Shown here: one piece after another, positions 1 through 8,435 of the stretch | Layout of the letters: each line of letters opens with the position of its first letter | Position numbering within the stretch: position 1 is the stretch's first letter | Assembly: GCF_000153705.1 (NCBI RefSeq) | Contig: NZ_DS022272.1 | Location: 182,250-246,249 of the forward strand | DNA from: Fulvimarina pelagi HTCC2506 | GTDB lineage: Bacteria > Pseudomonadota > Alphaproteobacteria > Rhizobiales > Rhizobiaceae | Direction of reading: 5' to 3' | Length of the DNA stretch: 64,000 nucleotides | Notes under the pieces: model-generated | Told to the model about the DNA's origin: nothing | The model's database searches: none | Seen by the model: the letters and a program-made list of their open reading frames with translations, nothing else | Position numbers and translations under genes: made by a program

Positions 1-2415
1 GATGCGGATGATCGTCCCGACCTTGGGCGAAGGCTCGAAAGAGACGAAGTTGCGGATCGGCACGAGACCCTGGTTGGTTGGGATGCGAAGATCCTCCAGC
101 CGCTCAAGCGTCCGATCGCCGGCCGGAAAACGAACACGGATTGGCACCTCGCCGTCTCCGCTCGCGTCGTCGGGCCGGTAGTCGGAAACTTCGATGCCGC
201 GAGTCAGAAGCTGTACGGCTTGGCCGAGCAAGGAAACATCGGCACCGTATCGCGCGGCCTCTTCGCGGTCGACGGTGAGCTGCCACTCGACGCCGGGAAG
301 CGGTCGCGTATCGGTGACATTGGTGTATCCGCCGATATCGGCCATTTCCGCGCGCACCTGCGCGACGGCGTTGGATAGAGACTGGAGATCGGTACCGTTC
401 AGCTTGAGATTGATCGGTTTGCCGGCAGCGGGGCCGTTCTGTTCCTGCTGCAATTGAATGGTTATGCCGGGAATATCGTCGGTGAGCGCACGCACGTCGT
501 CGAATATTTCGGTCGCCTTGCGCCGCTGGTCCCATTCGTCGAGTTCGAGCTGCACAGTGCCGATCACATCTGCACCGAGCTGGCGCGAAGAGCCCTCGCT
601 TATCGTTCGAGCATAGACGCTTTCCACCTCGTCGAGATCAAGAAGCCTGTTCTCGACCTGCCGTACGATCGCGTCTTTCTCGAAGATGGAAAAATTGTCG
701 CGTGCACGGATCTGCACCTGAGCGAACTCCGGCTCGATCGAAGGGAAAAATTCGACCCCGCGCCCGTATTGGGCGTAACCGTAAAAACCGGCGACCAAGA
801 TCGAAATTGCGATTATGAGCGTTGCCAGCGGACCTTTGAGTGCAGCGTTCAGCACCTTCAGGTAGACACCGGTTGTGCCGCGGATCGTCGAAAGATCGCC
901 AGACTCGGCTGCCTCCAGCGCCTCGCGCTGTTTGCGCGGCATAGGCTGGGCTTTGCCAATGACGCCGCCTAGAACAGGAATAAAGACGAGTGCCATCGCA
1001 AGCGATGCCGTTAGCGTGATGATCACTGTCAGCGGCAGAAACTTCATGAACTCGCCGACGATGCCGGGCCAGAAAAGCAGCGGCAAGAAGACGGCGAGCG
1101 TCGTAACCGTCGAGGCAATGATGGGCCAAGCCATGCGTTTGGCCGCGTGTCGGTACGCCTCGCGCGGGGCCGCGCCCTCCAGAAGCCGCCTGTCGGCGAG
1201 TTCGGTCGTAACAATCGCCCCGTCGACCAACATGCCGACAACGAGGATGAGCGAGAACAGGACGATAATGTTCATCGTAAAGCCGGCCATCCAGAGAATG
1301 GCGATGCCGGCTAGGAAGGAGCCCGGTATCGACAGGCCGACGAGGATTGAGGTGCGCAGGCCGAGTGCCGCGACAACGACGATCATCACGAGGACGATGG
1401 CCGAGATCACGTTGTTCTCCAGATCCGTCAGCATCGAGACCACCTGCTCGGACTCATCCTGCAGGAACTCGACGCTCAGCGTGTCTGGCCAAGTTTCCTG
1501 ATGCTGGGCGACGACGCGGCGTGCCGCGTCGACAGTCTCGATGATGTTTGCGCCGGACCGCTTCTTGACTTCGAGCGCCAGCGAGGGCTGCCCGTCGATC
1601 CGGGCGAAGCCTTCGGGATCCTGAAACGTACGCCGCGCGACTGCGACGTCCTTGAAGGTGATGACGGTCGAGCCGTCGACCTTGATCGGCATGTCGAGAA
1701 CGTCGCTCACATCTTCGACCAGACCCGGTACCTTCACGACGATCCGGCCCGCGCCGGTGTCGATCGCGCCGGCGGCGATCAGCCGATTGTTGCGGCTCAA
1801 CTGTTCGAGAAGGGCGTCGAAAGAGATATCGTAGGTCTCGAAGACCGTCGGGTCGATCAGGACCTCCATGAGCTCGTCGCGGTCGCCACCGATATCGACT
1901 TCGAGAACACCGGGCGCCGATTCCAGATCGTCCTGTAGCTCGCTTGCGAGATTGACGAGCGTGCGCTCCGGCACGGGACCTGACAATACAATCGTGACGA
2001 TCGGGAAAAGTGAGGTGTTCACCTCATTGACCGTCGGTTCCTCAGCCTCTGCCGGAAGATTGGGCTTGGCCCGGTCGACCGCATCCTTGACATCGGTCAA
2101 AGCCTCGTCGGCGTCGAACCCGGCCTCGAACGTTAGTTGGACCGAGGCGAAGCCTTCATAGGCCTGGCCTTCGATCTCATCGAGACCGGAGAGCGAGGAG
2201 AGTTCGGTCTCCAGCGGCTTGATCATCAGCCGTTCCGCGTCCTCGGGCGAGATGCCTTCGAGGACAGTGGACACGTACATGACCGGAATCGGAATGTCCG
2301 GCTGCGACTCCTTCGGGATCGACTGGTAGCCGACGACGCCCGCGAGAATGATCAAGACCAGAAAGAGCAGGACGGTGCGGGAGCGGTCGAAGGCCGCGTC
2401 TATGATCGCATACAT
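1..2415 (-). CDS. RND efflux pump inner-membrane subunit, 5'-complete, C-terminus outside the window
   Basis: Proton-driven export across the inner membrane together with the adjacent periplasmic adaptor. Translating the minus strand from the ATG at 2415 gives about 805 residues of a family that is usually about 1,030 long; the rest lies left of position 1. Visible features are an N-terminal membrane helix (about residues 14-33), a large periplasmic loop, and a helix cluster at about residues 330-470. The helix-4 motif GMLVDGAIV (about residue 395) carries one acidic residue at the proton-relay site, where AcrB has two. The start overlaps the adaptor stop by one base (TAATG), so the two are translationally coupled. 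The substrate cannot be read from the sequence. Confidence 0.9.
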   Translation of the reverse strand, partial: MYAIIDAAFDRSRTVLLFLVLIILAGVVGYQSIPKESQPDIPIPVMYVSTVLEGISPEDAERLMIKPLETELSSLSGLDEIEGQAYEGFASVQLTFEAGFDADEALTDVKDAVDRAKPNLPAEAEEPTVNEVNTSLFPIVTIVLSGPVPERTLVNLASELQDDLESAPGVLEVDIGGDRDELMEVLIDPTVFETYDISFDALLEQLSRNNRLIAAGAIDTGAGRIVVKVPGLVEDVSDVLDMPIKVDGSTVITFKDVAVARRTFQDPEGFARIDGQPSLALEVKKRSGANIIETVDAARRVVAQHQETWPDTLSVEFLQDESEQVVSMLTDLENNVISAIVLVMIVVVAALGLRTSILVGLSIPGSFLAGIAILWMAGFTMNIIVLFSLILVVGMLVDGAIVTTELADRRLLEGAAPREAYRHAAKRMAWPIIASTVTTLAVFLPLLFWPGIVGEFMKFLPLTVIITLTASLAMALVFIPVLGGVIGKAQPMPRKQREALEAAESGDLSTIRGTTGVYLKVLNAALKGPLATLIIAISILVAGFYGYAQYGRGVEFFPSIEPEFAQVQIRARDNFSIFEKDAIVRQVENRLLDLDEVESVYARTISEGSSRQLGADVIGTVQLELDEWDQRRKATEIFDDVRALTDDIPGITIQLQQEQNGPAAGKPINLKLNGTDLQSLSNAVAQVRAEMADIGGYTNVTDTRPLPGVEWQLTVDREEAARYGADVSLLGQAVQLLTRGIEVSDYRPDDASGDGEVPIRVRFPAGDRTLERLEDLRIPTNQGLVPIRNFVSFEPSPKVGTIIRI

Positions 2416-4061
2416 TACTGGCCCGTCCCCGTCGCGATCGCCTGCGTGAGAGCAGACGCGAAGGCGGCGCTCAGCGTGCCGGTCGTCTCGAGCCCGTTGT
2501 CGGCCTGGAAGGCGCGGATGGCGTTTCGGGTCGACGTCCCCATCAGGCCGTCGGCTTGCCCTGCTTCGTAGCCGAGCGAATTGAGGGCCTCCTGCGCCAT
2601 GCGCACGACGGCTTGGGGTGGAGTGCCGTCCGAACCGGGCTCTGCCGTAAATTCGGCCTCGCCGAGAAGCGAAACGACGTCGTTTCCTGCCATGCCTTCC
2701 GATCCGGCTTCCGCTTCGTTCGAAGCGACCTGGGTACTTTCGCTCGTAGAAGATGCGTCGCCATCGGCGATCAGCCCAGAGCCGCCCGGCTGCTCTTCAG
2801 GGGTCGCTGCAGCAATATCGGGCAGTTCGGGCTGTGGCGGTGCATCGGCTGGCGTCTCGATATCCGGTCCGTAGCCCGTCGGCGCAACGGCGTTTACCGT
2901 CTCACCGTCGGAAACGAAACCCTGTCCGACCGATATGATCCGCACATTTTCGGGCAAGCCGTCGACCCAGATGCCATCGGTTTCGGCGCGCACCAATTCG
3001 GCCGGATAGAACTCGACCCGGGAGTTGTCGTCGACGGCTTTGACCCCAAGCTCGCCGTTCGGGCCAAGTGCAAGGATTGCGGCCGACAGGAAGTGGGCCG
3101 GCGTTTCGCCGACCGGAATGCGAACCTCGGCCGAGATGCCGGCCGGAATGTCCCGGTCGGGATTGGGGATGGTGATCTCGACTGGGAACGTGCGCGTCGA
3201 GGAGTTGGCGCTACTCGCTACGTAAGTGACCTCGCCTTCGCGGGTTGCACCCGTGATGAAGGTCACCTGTGCCGTCTGACCGAGTTCAATGCGCCCGATG
3301 CTCTGTTGGGCAACCTGCACTTCGACCGAGAGCGGGTCGTTGTCCACCTGTGTACCAACTTCTGTCGATGCTTCGATGAACTCACCGAGATCGAGATCGA
3401 AATTTTCCAGAACACCGGTGATCGGAGCACGGATCTCGGTATCGCCTTGAGTCTGGCGGATCGACGCTAGTGACGCGCGTGCAACGGCGAGTTCGGCCTC
3501 TGCTGCTTCGAGTTCAGCACGGGTGGAATAGCCGCGTTCGACAAGGCCTCTGACGCGGTCGAACTCCCCTTGGCGGCGGCTGAGTTCGGCTTCGGCCTGG
3601 GCAATTTGGGAACTGCGATCTGCCAGAGCGATCCGGGCTATGATGTCGCCCTCGTTCAGGAACTGTCCCTTGCGTGCAACGATCTCCTCGATCGTGCCGC
3701 CTGTCTTTGCACGCACTGGGGTCTGTCGATCTGGGATCGCCTGGCCTTCGGCGGAGACGAACTGCGTGACCGGTCGCGCTTCGGATTGGAACGCCTCGAC
3801 CGTGAACGGCTCGACCACCTTCTCGCGTGGAGACTGGGCGACCGTCTCACCGCTATCGTCCGCGAGATATCCAGAGCCCATCCAGCCTGTCAAAGCCAGC
3901 ACGAAAAGCAGAGCAAGCCAGCCGGCCTTTGATCGAGGCTCCTTTGGTTCCGAGCGTCGTCCGCTGGACGGCTCGGTTTCGGTCGAAGCACCCGTGTGCA
4001 TCACGCCATGCCGCATGCGGTCATGGTTGACGGAAAGGGTATGTGCGTCCGGCTCCATCAT
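2415..4061 (-). CDS. RND/HlyD-type periplasmic adaptor with C-terminal peptidoglycan-binding domain
   Basis: Membrane-fusion protein that links the RND pump to an outer-membrane channel. It has an N-terminal membrane anchor (about residues 45-70), then a lipoyl/barrel-sandwich region with GGTIEEIVARKGQFLNEGD, an Ala/Glu-rich coiled-coil hairpin, and beta-barrel sequence to about residue 395. A Pro/Glu/Ser-rich linker follows, and the last 60 residues look like a PG_binding_1 domain (AQEALNSLGYEAGQADGLMG, then a TRNAIRAFQ segment). That tail is not part of ordinary adaptors. I chose the ATG at 4061 because it overlaps the regulator stop (ATGA) and lies 8-10 bases after GGGAG. An ATG directly after it is also possible. 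Order: regulator, adaptor, pump, all overlapping. Confidence 0.88.
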   Translation of the reverse strand: MMEPDAHTLSVNHDRMRHGVMHTGASTETEPSSGRRSEPKEPRSKAGWLALLFVLALTGWMGSGYLADDSGETVAQSPREKVVEPFTVEAFQSEARPVTQFVSAEGQAIPDRQTPVRAKTGGTIEEIVARKGQFLNEGDIIARIALADRSSQIAQAEAELSRRQGEFDRVRGLVERGYSTRAELEAAEAELAVARASLASIRQTQGDTEIRAPITGVLENFDLDLGEFIEASTEVGTQVDNDPLSVEVQVAQQSIGRIELGQTAQVTFITGATREGEVTYVASSANSSTRTFPVEITIPNPDRDIPAGISAEVRIPVGETPAHFLSAAILALGPNGELGVKAVDDNSRVEFYPAELVRAETDGIWVDGLPENVRIISVGQGFVSDGETVNAVAPTGYGPDIETPADAPPQPELPDIAAATPEEQPGGSGLIADGDASSTSESTQVASNEAEAGSEGMAGNDVVSLLGEAEFTAEPGSDGTPPQAVVRMAQEALNSLGYEAGQADGLMGTSTRNAIRAFQADNGLETTGTLSAAFASALTQAIATGTGQ

Positions 4062-4564
4062 TGCTCGTTCTCCCGGCCGCATCGTTCGGCAAGGCGGGCC
4101 GCCAACTCTTCAAGGTTCTCAACGGCTTCGGCAAAGAAATCACGTGTCGCGAGAATGCCCGGATTGACCGACGGACCGCCGCAGTCCCTGCATCCGTCGT
4201 CGATCAGTGTCATTGTTTCGCGCATGCGCGCCGCAATCCCGCGGACCATGTTGACGAACGGCCGGTCGGCGAGGCGGAAGTAGTCCTGTCGCTCTCCATC
4301 GACGGCGACCCGCTCGATCAGGCCCTTACCCTCCAGTAGCCGCGCATTGGTTGAAATCGATCCGCGGCTGACGCCGAGTCGTTCGGCAAGATCGGAAAAG
4401 CTCACCGTGCCCGGGTCGACCAGCAGCAGCCCGAACAGCCGGCCCGCAATACGGGGCAAGCCCTCCATTTCCATGTGCTCGCCCATGCGCTCTATGAAGC
4501 GCTCTCGCGCCTCGGCGCAGGACTGGTTCATGTGAAAACTGATTGGGTCGGGTGTATGGTTCAT
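4058..4564 (-). CDS. GbsR/MarR-type winged-helix transcriptional regulator
   Basis: Protein of 168 residues. A winged helix-turn-helix lies at about residues 55-95 (FSDLAERLGVSRGSISTNAR, then a wing ending in QDYFRL), as in GbsR-like MarR relatives. A helical dimerisation tail follows. The tail contains a Cys-x-x-Cys pair (DDGCRDCGG) that could sense metal or redox state; this is inference. It is the first gene of a three-gene operon with the RND adaptor and pump, whose ends overlap, so it probably represses its own operon. The start ATG at 4564 has an alternative at residue 12. Confidence 0.85.
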   Translation of the reverse strand: MNHTPDPISFHMNQSCAEARERFIERMGEHMEMEGLPRIAGRLFGLLLVDPGTVSFSDLAERLGVSRGSISTNARLLEGKGLIERVAVDGERQDYFRLADRPFVNMVRGIAARMRETMTLIDDGCRDCGGPSVNPGILATRDFFAEAVENLEELAARLAERCGRENEQ

Positions 4565-4907
4565 GACACTTAGCTACGCGTCGACGATCGTTTAATCAAG
4601 ACTGAACGAAAGATTTATTTAGTCTAGGCTGAACAATGTGCGGATGGTCAATCGTTGACCCCTGCAGTCGCGCGGTTCCAGAGAAAAGGTATGAGAGACT
4701 GTTTCGCCGGCGCCGGAGCCATTCGGCTCTTCGCATTAGACTCGCTCATTCGGGGGATACGAAGCGCTTGCAAAACCTTATCGAGCGGGTCCTGAGACCA
4801 CGCCAGCCTAGGTTCTCAAAAGCTGCTTCGAGCGGTTGCGATCTGAAGGTCGACCGAGGGCAATGGCATGCTGTCTGAAGGTTTGTCCGCCTTCGCCGTG
4901 TGGGCCC
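4565..4907. other. intergenic region upstream of the RND operon
   Basis: About 340 bases between the start of the GbsR-type regulator and the end of the DUF2244 gene, both on the minus strand. The part next to the regulator is AT-rich (4591-4625) and should hold the operon promoter and operator. An 80-codon open frame at 4636-4878 (plus) has no recognisable domain and no convincing ribosome-binding site, so I do not call it a gene. Confidence 0.6.
4599..4634. promoter_or_regulatory. candidate operator of the GbsR-type regulator
   Basis: In the AT-rich stretch just upstream of the regulator, AGACT (4599-4603) and AGTCT (4621-4625) form an inverted repeat. GACTGAAC (4600-4607) is nearly repeated as GGCTGAAC (4627-4634). 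Symmetric sites at this distance from an autoregulated winged-helix gene are a plausible operator, but the arms are short. Confidence 0.35.
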
Positions 4908-5417
4908 TCAACCTCTCTTCGCGATGCCGAGGGCTTCGCCGAATGCCTTGGCGAATGTTTCACGGTCGTCGGGGTTGAGGAACTGGCCGATCTCGGTCGA
5001 GCGGCCCTGGCTCGCGACGTCCATTCTCAGGATGCCGACGTCTTCCATACGCTTGACGTGAAATCTGGTCCAAGCGGGCTGATAGTGGGTCTCACGAACC
5101 CGGCCGTGAGGCGAAATCTTGCGAATGGATAGATCCGAGCGGGAAATAGAGACCTCTTCACGCGCTTTGCCGGCTTGGTAACTGAGCTTGAAAGCGAAGT
5201 AGAGAATTATGACGTCGAGGCCTAGGAAGCCGAGGACCGGCCATGCGCCCTGCGACGCAAACAGAATGCCGGCTCCAACGCAGACCGCACCGAACAGCGC
5301 CATTGTTATGGCAAAGCCTCTGGGTCCGAGCGACCGATAGGGCGTCAGAAGGGCTTCGAAAATCGGTTTGTCCGCATCAAACGGTTGGGGCCCGCTGCGG
5401 GTTAGATTGTCATCCAT
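4908..5417 (-). CDS. DUF2244 membrane protein
   Basis: Protein of 169 residues. The N-terminal region carries LTPYRSLGPRGFAITMALFG followed by two membrane helices (about residues 35-55 and 60-77). The C-terminal cytoplasmic part has the family-typical RETHYQPAWTRFHV and ends with IGQFLNPDDRETFAKAFGEA. This pattern matches the DUF2244 family of alphaproteobacterial integral membrane proteins, whose function is unknown. The start at 5417 has AGGAG eight bases upstream. It is divergent from nth, with a 92-base gap. Confidence 0.85.
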   Translation of the reverse strand: MDDNLTRSGPQPFDADKPIFEALLTPYRSLGPRGFAITMALFGAVCVGAGILFASQGAWPVLGFLGLDVIILYFAFKLSYQAGKAREEVSISRSDLSIRKISPHGRVRETHYQPAWTRFHVKRMEDVGILRMDVASQGRSTEIGQFLNPDDRETFAKAFGEALGIAKRG

Positions 5418-5509
5418 TCCCGCGGCTCCTAAGAAGTTGCATATGCATCAAGATCGACCTTGGTCCGGGCGGAATCAAGGCCGGTAAAGCGACGCAGGGT
5501 GAGAAACGC

Positions 5510-6253
5510 GTGAGCCAAACGAAATCTGCGCCGAAAATTGCCGCCAAACCGCGCAAGCGCAGGCCGCGCATCCCCTATTCGAAAGACGAGATCGCGGAGA
5601 TTTTCCAACGTTTCGCTGTGCAGCGGCCCGAGCCGCGGCCTGAACTCGAACATTCGAACCCCTTCACTCTGCTCGTTGCCGTCGTGTTGTCAGCGCAAGC
5701 GACGGATGCCGGCGTGAATAAGGCGACGCGAGGCCTTTTTACCGTCGCCAATAATGCCAAGGCCATGACAGCGCTCGGCGAAGAGGCGATCCGCGATCAC
5801 ATCAAGTCGATCGGGCTCTTTCGCAACAAGGCCAAGAACGTCTTTGCCCTGTCGCAAGTCCTGGTCGCAGATCACGGCGGCGAGGTGCCCCACGACCGCG
5901 CTTCGCTGGAAGCACTGCCGGGCGTCGGCCGCAAGACGGCGAATGTCGTTCTCAACACTGCTTTCGGCGAGGAGACGCTCGCCGTCGACACTCACATCTT
6001 CCGGATCGGCAATCGGCTGAAACTCGCGCCGGGCAAGACGCCCGACGAGGTGGAAGAGCGGTTGCTCGCGGTCATTCCACAGCCCTATCGGCGCCATGCA
6101 CATCACTGGCTGATCCTGCACGGTCGCTATGTGTGCAAGGCGCGCAAGCCCGAATGCGAGGCCTGCGTGATCGCCGATCTCTGCAGGGCTCCAGAGAAGA
6201 CGACCGATATCCCCGCTGAACTGAAGCTGTGGGACCGGCCGGCCGCCGGCTGA
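5510..6253 (+). CDS. nth: endonuclease III (DNA glycosylase/AP lyase)
   Basis: Base-excision repair enzyme that removes oxidised pyrimidines and nicks abasic sites. The helix-hairpin-helix LPGVGRKTANVVLN contains the catalytic lysine, and VDTHIFRIGNRL contains the catalytic aspartate. The four-cysteine iron-sulphur loop near the C-terminus has the exact C-x6-C-x2-C-x5-C spacing. I start at GTG 5510 after GGGTGAG. Longer in-frame sequence upstream is open but does not resemble the family and would run into the promoter region of the divergent DUF2244 gene. The length of 247 residues suits the family with a short basic N-terminal extension. Confidence 0.95.
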   Translation: MSQTKSAPKIAAKPRKRRPRIPYSKDEIAEIFQRFAVQRPEPRPELEHSNPFTLLVAVVLSAQATDAGVNKATRGLFTVANNAKAMTALGEEAIRDHIKSIGLFRNKAKNVFALSQVLVADHGGEVPHDRASLEALPGVGRKTANVVLNTAFGEETLAVDTHIFRIGNRLKLAPGKTPDEVEERLLAVIPQPYRRHAHHWLILHGRYVCKARKPECEACVIADLCRAPEKTTDIPAELKLWDRPAAG

Positions 6254-6301
6254 CGATTTCTCGGCTTAGCTCGCGTTGTCCCGCGCCCTATCTCGGGCCT
6301 C

Positions 6302-6975
6302 ATGAAGAAAGCAATCGTGACGGGCGGGGCCGGGCTGATAGGTTCCGGCATCTGCAAGAAGCTGGCGGCGAACGGCTGGGAGGTCGTCTCCTTCGATCTC
6401 CAAGAAGGCGAGGGGACGCGTTTCGTCCAGTGCGACGTCTCCGACGAGGCCTCGGTCGGAGCCGCATTCAACGAACTTGGCTGGAGCGAACTCGACCTTC
6501 TCGTCAATAACGCCGGGAAGTCGGACCCAGAAACTGGTCCGATCGAGAAGCTCTCGCTCGACGTTGGCGCGCGGTCACCGAAAGCCACCTGACTGGCGCC
6601 TTCCTGATGACGCGCGCGGCCGTGCCGTTGATGGGACAGGGCGCCTCGATCGTGAACATGATCTCGACCCGCGCCTTCATGGCGGAGCCCGAAACGGAGG
6701 CCTATTGCGCGGCGAAGGGCGGGCTCTTCGGTTTCACTCAGTCGCTGGCGGTGAGCCTAGGGCCGAAGATCCGCGTCAACTGCATCGCACCCGGCTGGAT
6801 TTCGGGAAACAGCGATCTGCGGGAAAAGGATCATGCCCAGCATCCGGTCGGCCGTGTCGGCCGGTCCGAGGATATCGCGGACGCCGTGCTCTACCTGTCG
6901 GGCGCCGGCTTCATGACCGGGCAGGTGATGACGCTCGACGGCGGCATGACCCGCAAGATGATCTACGAGCACTAA
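6302..6975 (+). pseudogene. short-chain dehydrogenase/reductase, interrupted by a one-base frameshift
   Basis: The first part (6302-6564) reads as a Rossmann N-terminus with GGAGLIGSGI for cofactor binding and LLVNNAG. The second part, in another frame, has the catalytic serine (ISTRAF), YCAAK, IRVNCIAPGW and the C-terminal TGQVMTLDGG. Reading across 6563-6564 as if one base were missing after GACG restores the usual D-x-W-R-A-V-T-E-S-H-L-T-G-A segment of the family. All catalytic residues survive, so this is either a very young pseudogene or a sequencing error. It would encode about 224 residues. It follows nth closely. Confidence 0.85.
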
Positions 6976-6985
6976 GGCCCCGTGG

Positions 6986-7007
6986 TCCCGCGGACTTGTC
7001 CGCGGGA
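6986..7007. repeat. perfect intergenic palindrome (9-bp stem)
   Basis: TCCCGCGGA and its exact complement flank a four-base loop, 11 bases after the stop of the broken dehydrogenase. No T-run follows, so a classical terminator is unlikely. Short GC-rich hairpins of this kind are often dispersed through rhizobial genomes. Only one copy of this exact sequence was noticed in the window. Confidence 0.5.
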
Positions 7008-7060
7008 GCGAACACTCGGTCTAACCTTTAGAGACGTCATAACGTCCGAAGGTTCTCCCG

Positions 7061-8140
7061 ATGTTTCAAACCCATCTTCTGTCGCTTCCCATGATCGCGC
7101 CGTCTCAGGCGCAGAAACACGTCACCCACAACGAGGCGCTGCGGATGCTGGACGCGATCGTCCATCTCGGCGTCCTCGCCCGCGATAGGGCCAATCCGCC
7201 CGGCGCGCCGGCCGAAGGCGAGCGCCACATTATCGCAGAGGGAGCGAGCGGAGAATGGCAGGGCCGGGCGGGAAGGGTCGCTGCGTTTCAGGATGGCGCA
7301 TGGGCCTATTACCAGCCGCGTGCCGGCTGGATCGCCTATGTCGCAGAGGAAAATGCTGCGCTTGTTTACGATGGCGCCGGCTGGACCGCCGACCCGTTCG
7401 TAAGCGGCATCGATCCGCAGCTCGGCGCGCCGAAATTCGGCATCAATGCGGATGCCGACGACTACAACCGTCTCGTCGTCAAATCGAATTCGCTCCTCTT
7501 CACCCACGACGATGCCTCCGGCTCGGGCAACGGGTCTATCCTCGGTACATTCAACAAGGCGAACAGCCAGAATGATGCCGGCTTCAATTTTCAAAACGGC
7601 TATTCGACGCGCGCCCTGATGGGCCTCTACGGCGACGACGATTTCCGCATCAAGGTCACGCCCGACGGTGGGAGCTATTACGACGCTTTTGTCGTCAACC
7701 GGGCGAGCGGTACCGTCGACCTGCCTGCGACGAAGGCGGTCGCGCTGATCGCCGCGTCGAATGGGTCCGACACACTCTTCGATGCGACCCCAACAAATCT
7801 TTCCGGTTTCACGGTCGAGTACGCCAATCTCGGCGACAGCAGTTTCGCCAATGGGCAACTGACGATCGGCCCGAAAGGGGCCGGCCTTTGGTCCTTCGGC
7901 TTCAGCGGCTCGCTTGCGGCGTCCGCGCCGAGCTTCGCGGTCGAACTCTTGCGCAACGGATCGGCCTATGCACGCGCGCAGGTCGGCGGCTCGTCTCTCG
8001 ATACGGCTCACTTAGATGTGCTGGCTGTCTGCGCGGCCGGCGAGGTGTTCGCATTCCAAGGCTATCACGAAGCGGGCGCGGACCGCATGCTCGACGCCAA
8101 GACCCGGTTCTTCGCCCACCGGATCGGTCATACGGGCTGA
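7061..8140 (+). CDS. DUF2793 domain protein of phage/gene-transfer-agent type
   Basis: Protein of 359 residues. The first 110 residues have the DUF2793 pattern (PSQAQKHVTHNEALRMLDAI near the start, then an FQDGAWAYYQPRAGW segment), found in alphaproteobacterial prophages and gene-transfer-agent loci. The remainder contains Gly/Asn-rich sequence resembling virion-associated or fibre beta structure and a jelly-roll-like C-terminus. No terminase, capsid or other tail genes are nearby, so it stands alone. The start at 7061 has GAAGG seven bases upstream. Its role as a structural or host-contact protein is inferred from family context only. Confidence 0.75.
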   Translation: MFQTHLLSLPMIAPSQAQKHVTHNEALRMLDAIVHLGVLARDRANPPGAPAEGERHIIAEGASGEWQGRAGRVAAFQDGAWAYYQPRAGWIAYVAEENAALVYDGAGWTADPFVSGIDPQLGAPKFGINADADDYNRLVVKSNSLLFTHDDASGSGNGSILGTFNKANSQNDAGFNFQNGYSTRALMGLYGDDDFRIKVTPDGGSYYDAFVVNRASGTVDLPATKAVALIAASNGSDTLFDATPTNLSGFTVEYANLGDSSFANGQLTIGPKGAGLWSFGFSGSLAASAPSFAVELLRNGSAYARAQVGGSSLDTAHLDVLAVCAAGEVFAFQGYHEAGADRMLDAKTRFFAHRIGHTG

Positions 8141-8435
8141 AGCCGGTTGCGGTGATGGCACGGGCCGTCCCGATCTGGAACAGGTGCACGATTCTGAGAC
8201 GTTGGGATCGGGAGGGTGTTTCCACCACACGCTACGAAAGACATCTGCAGAGCGTCCGCTCCCGTGGCGTACGGATATGGTTAAGGAAGGCTGAACACTG
8301 CGGGTTTGGGTTCCGGGACCTGCATTAGCGGACACGGTTTGGCATATCCCTGAATCCTCGCTCCGGCCCTGTTGGCATGGCTCTTGCTGTTTCGGGAGCA
8401 AACACCGATTAACGTAATGTTAGGGAGTTTGTCTC

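Noticed and set aside
4636..4878. An 80-codon plus-strand frame in the RND upstream region
   Set aside because: No ribosome-binding site and no family resemblance; Arg/Ser-rich composition suggests chance.
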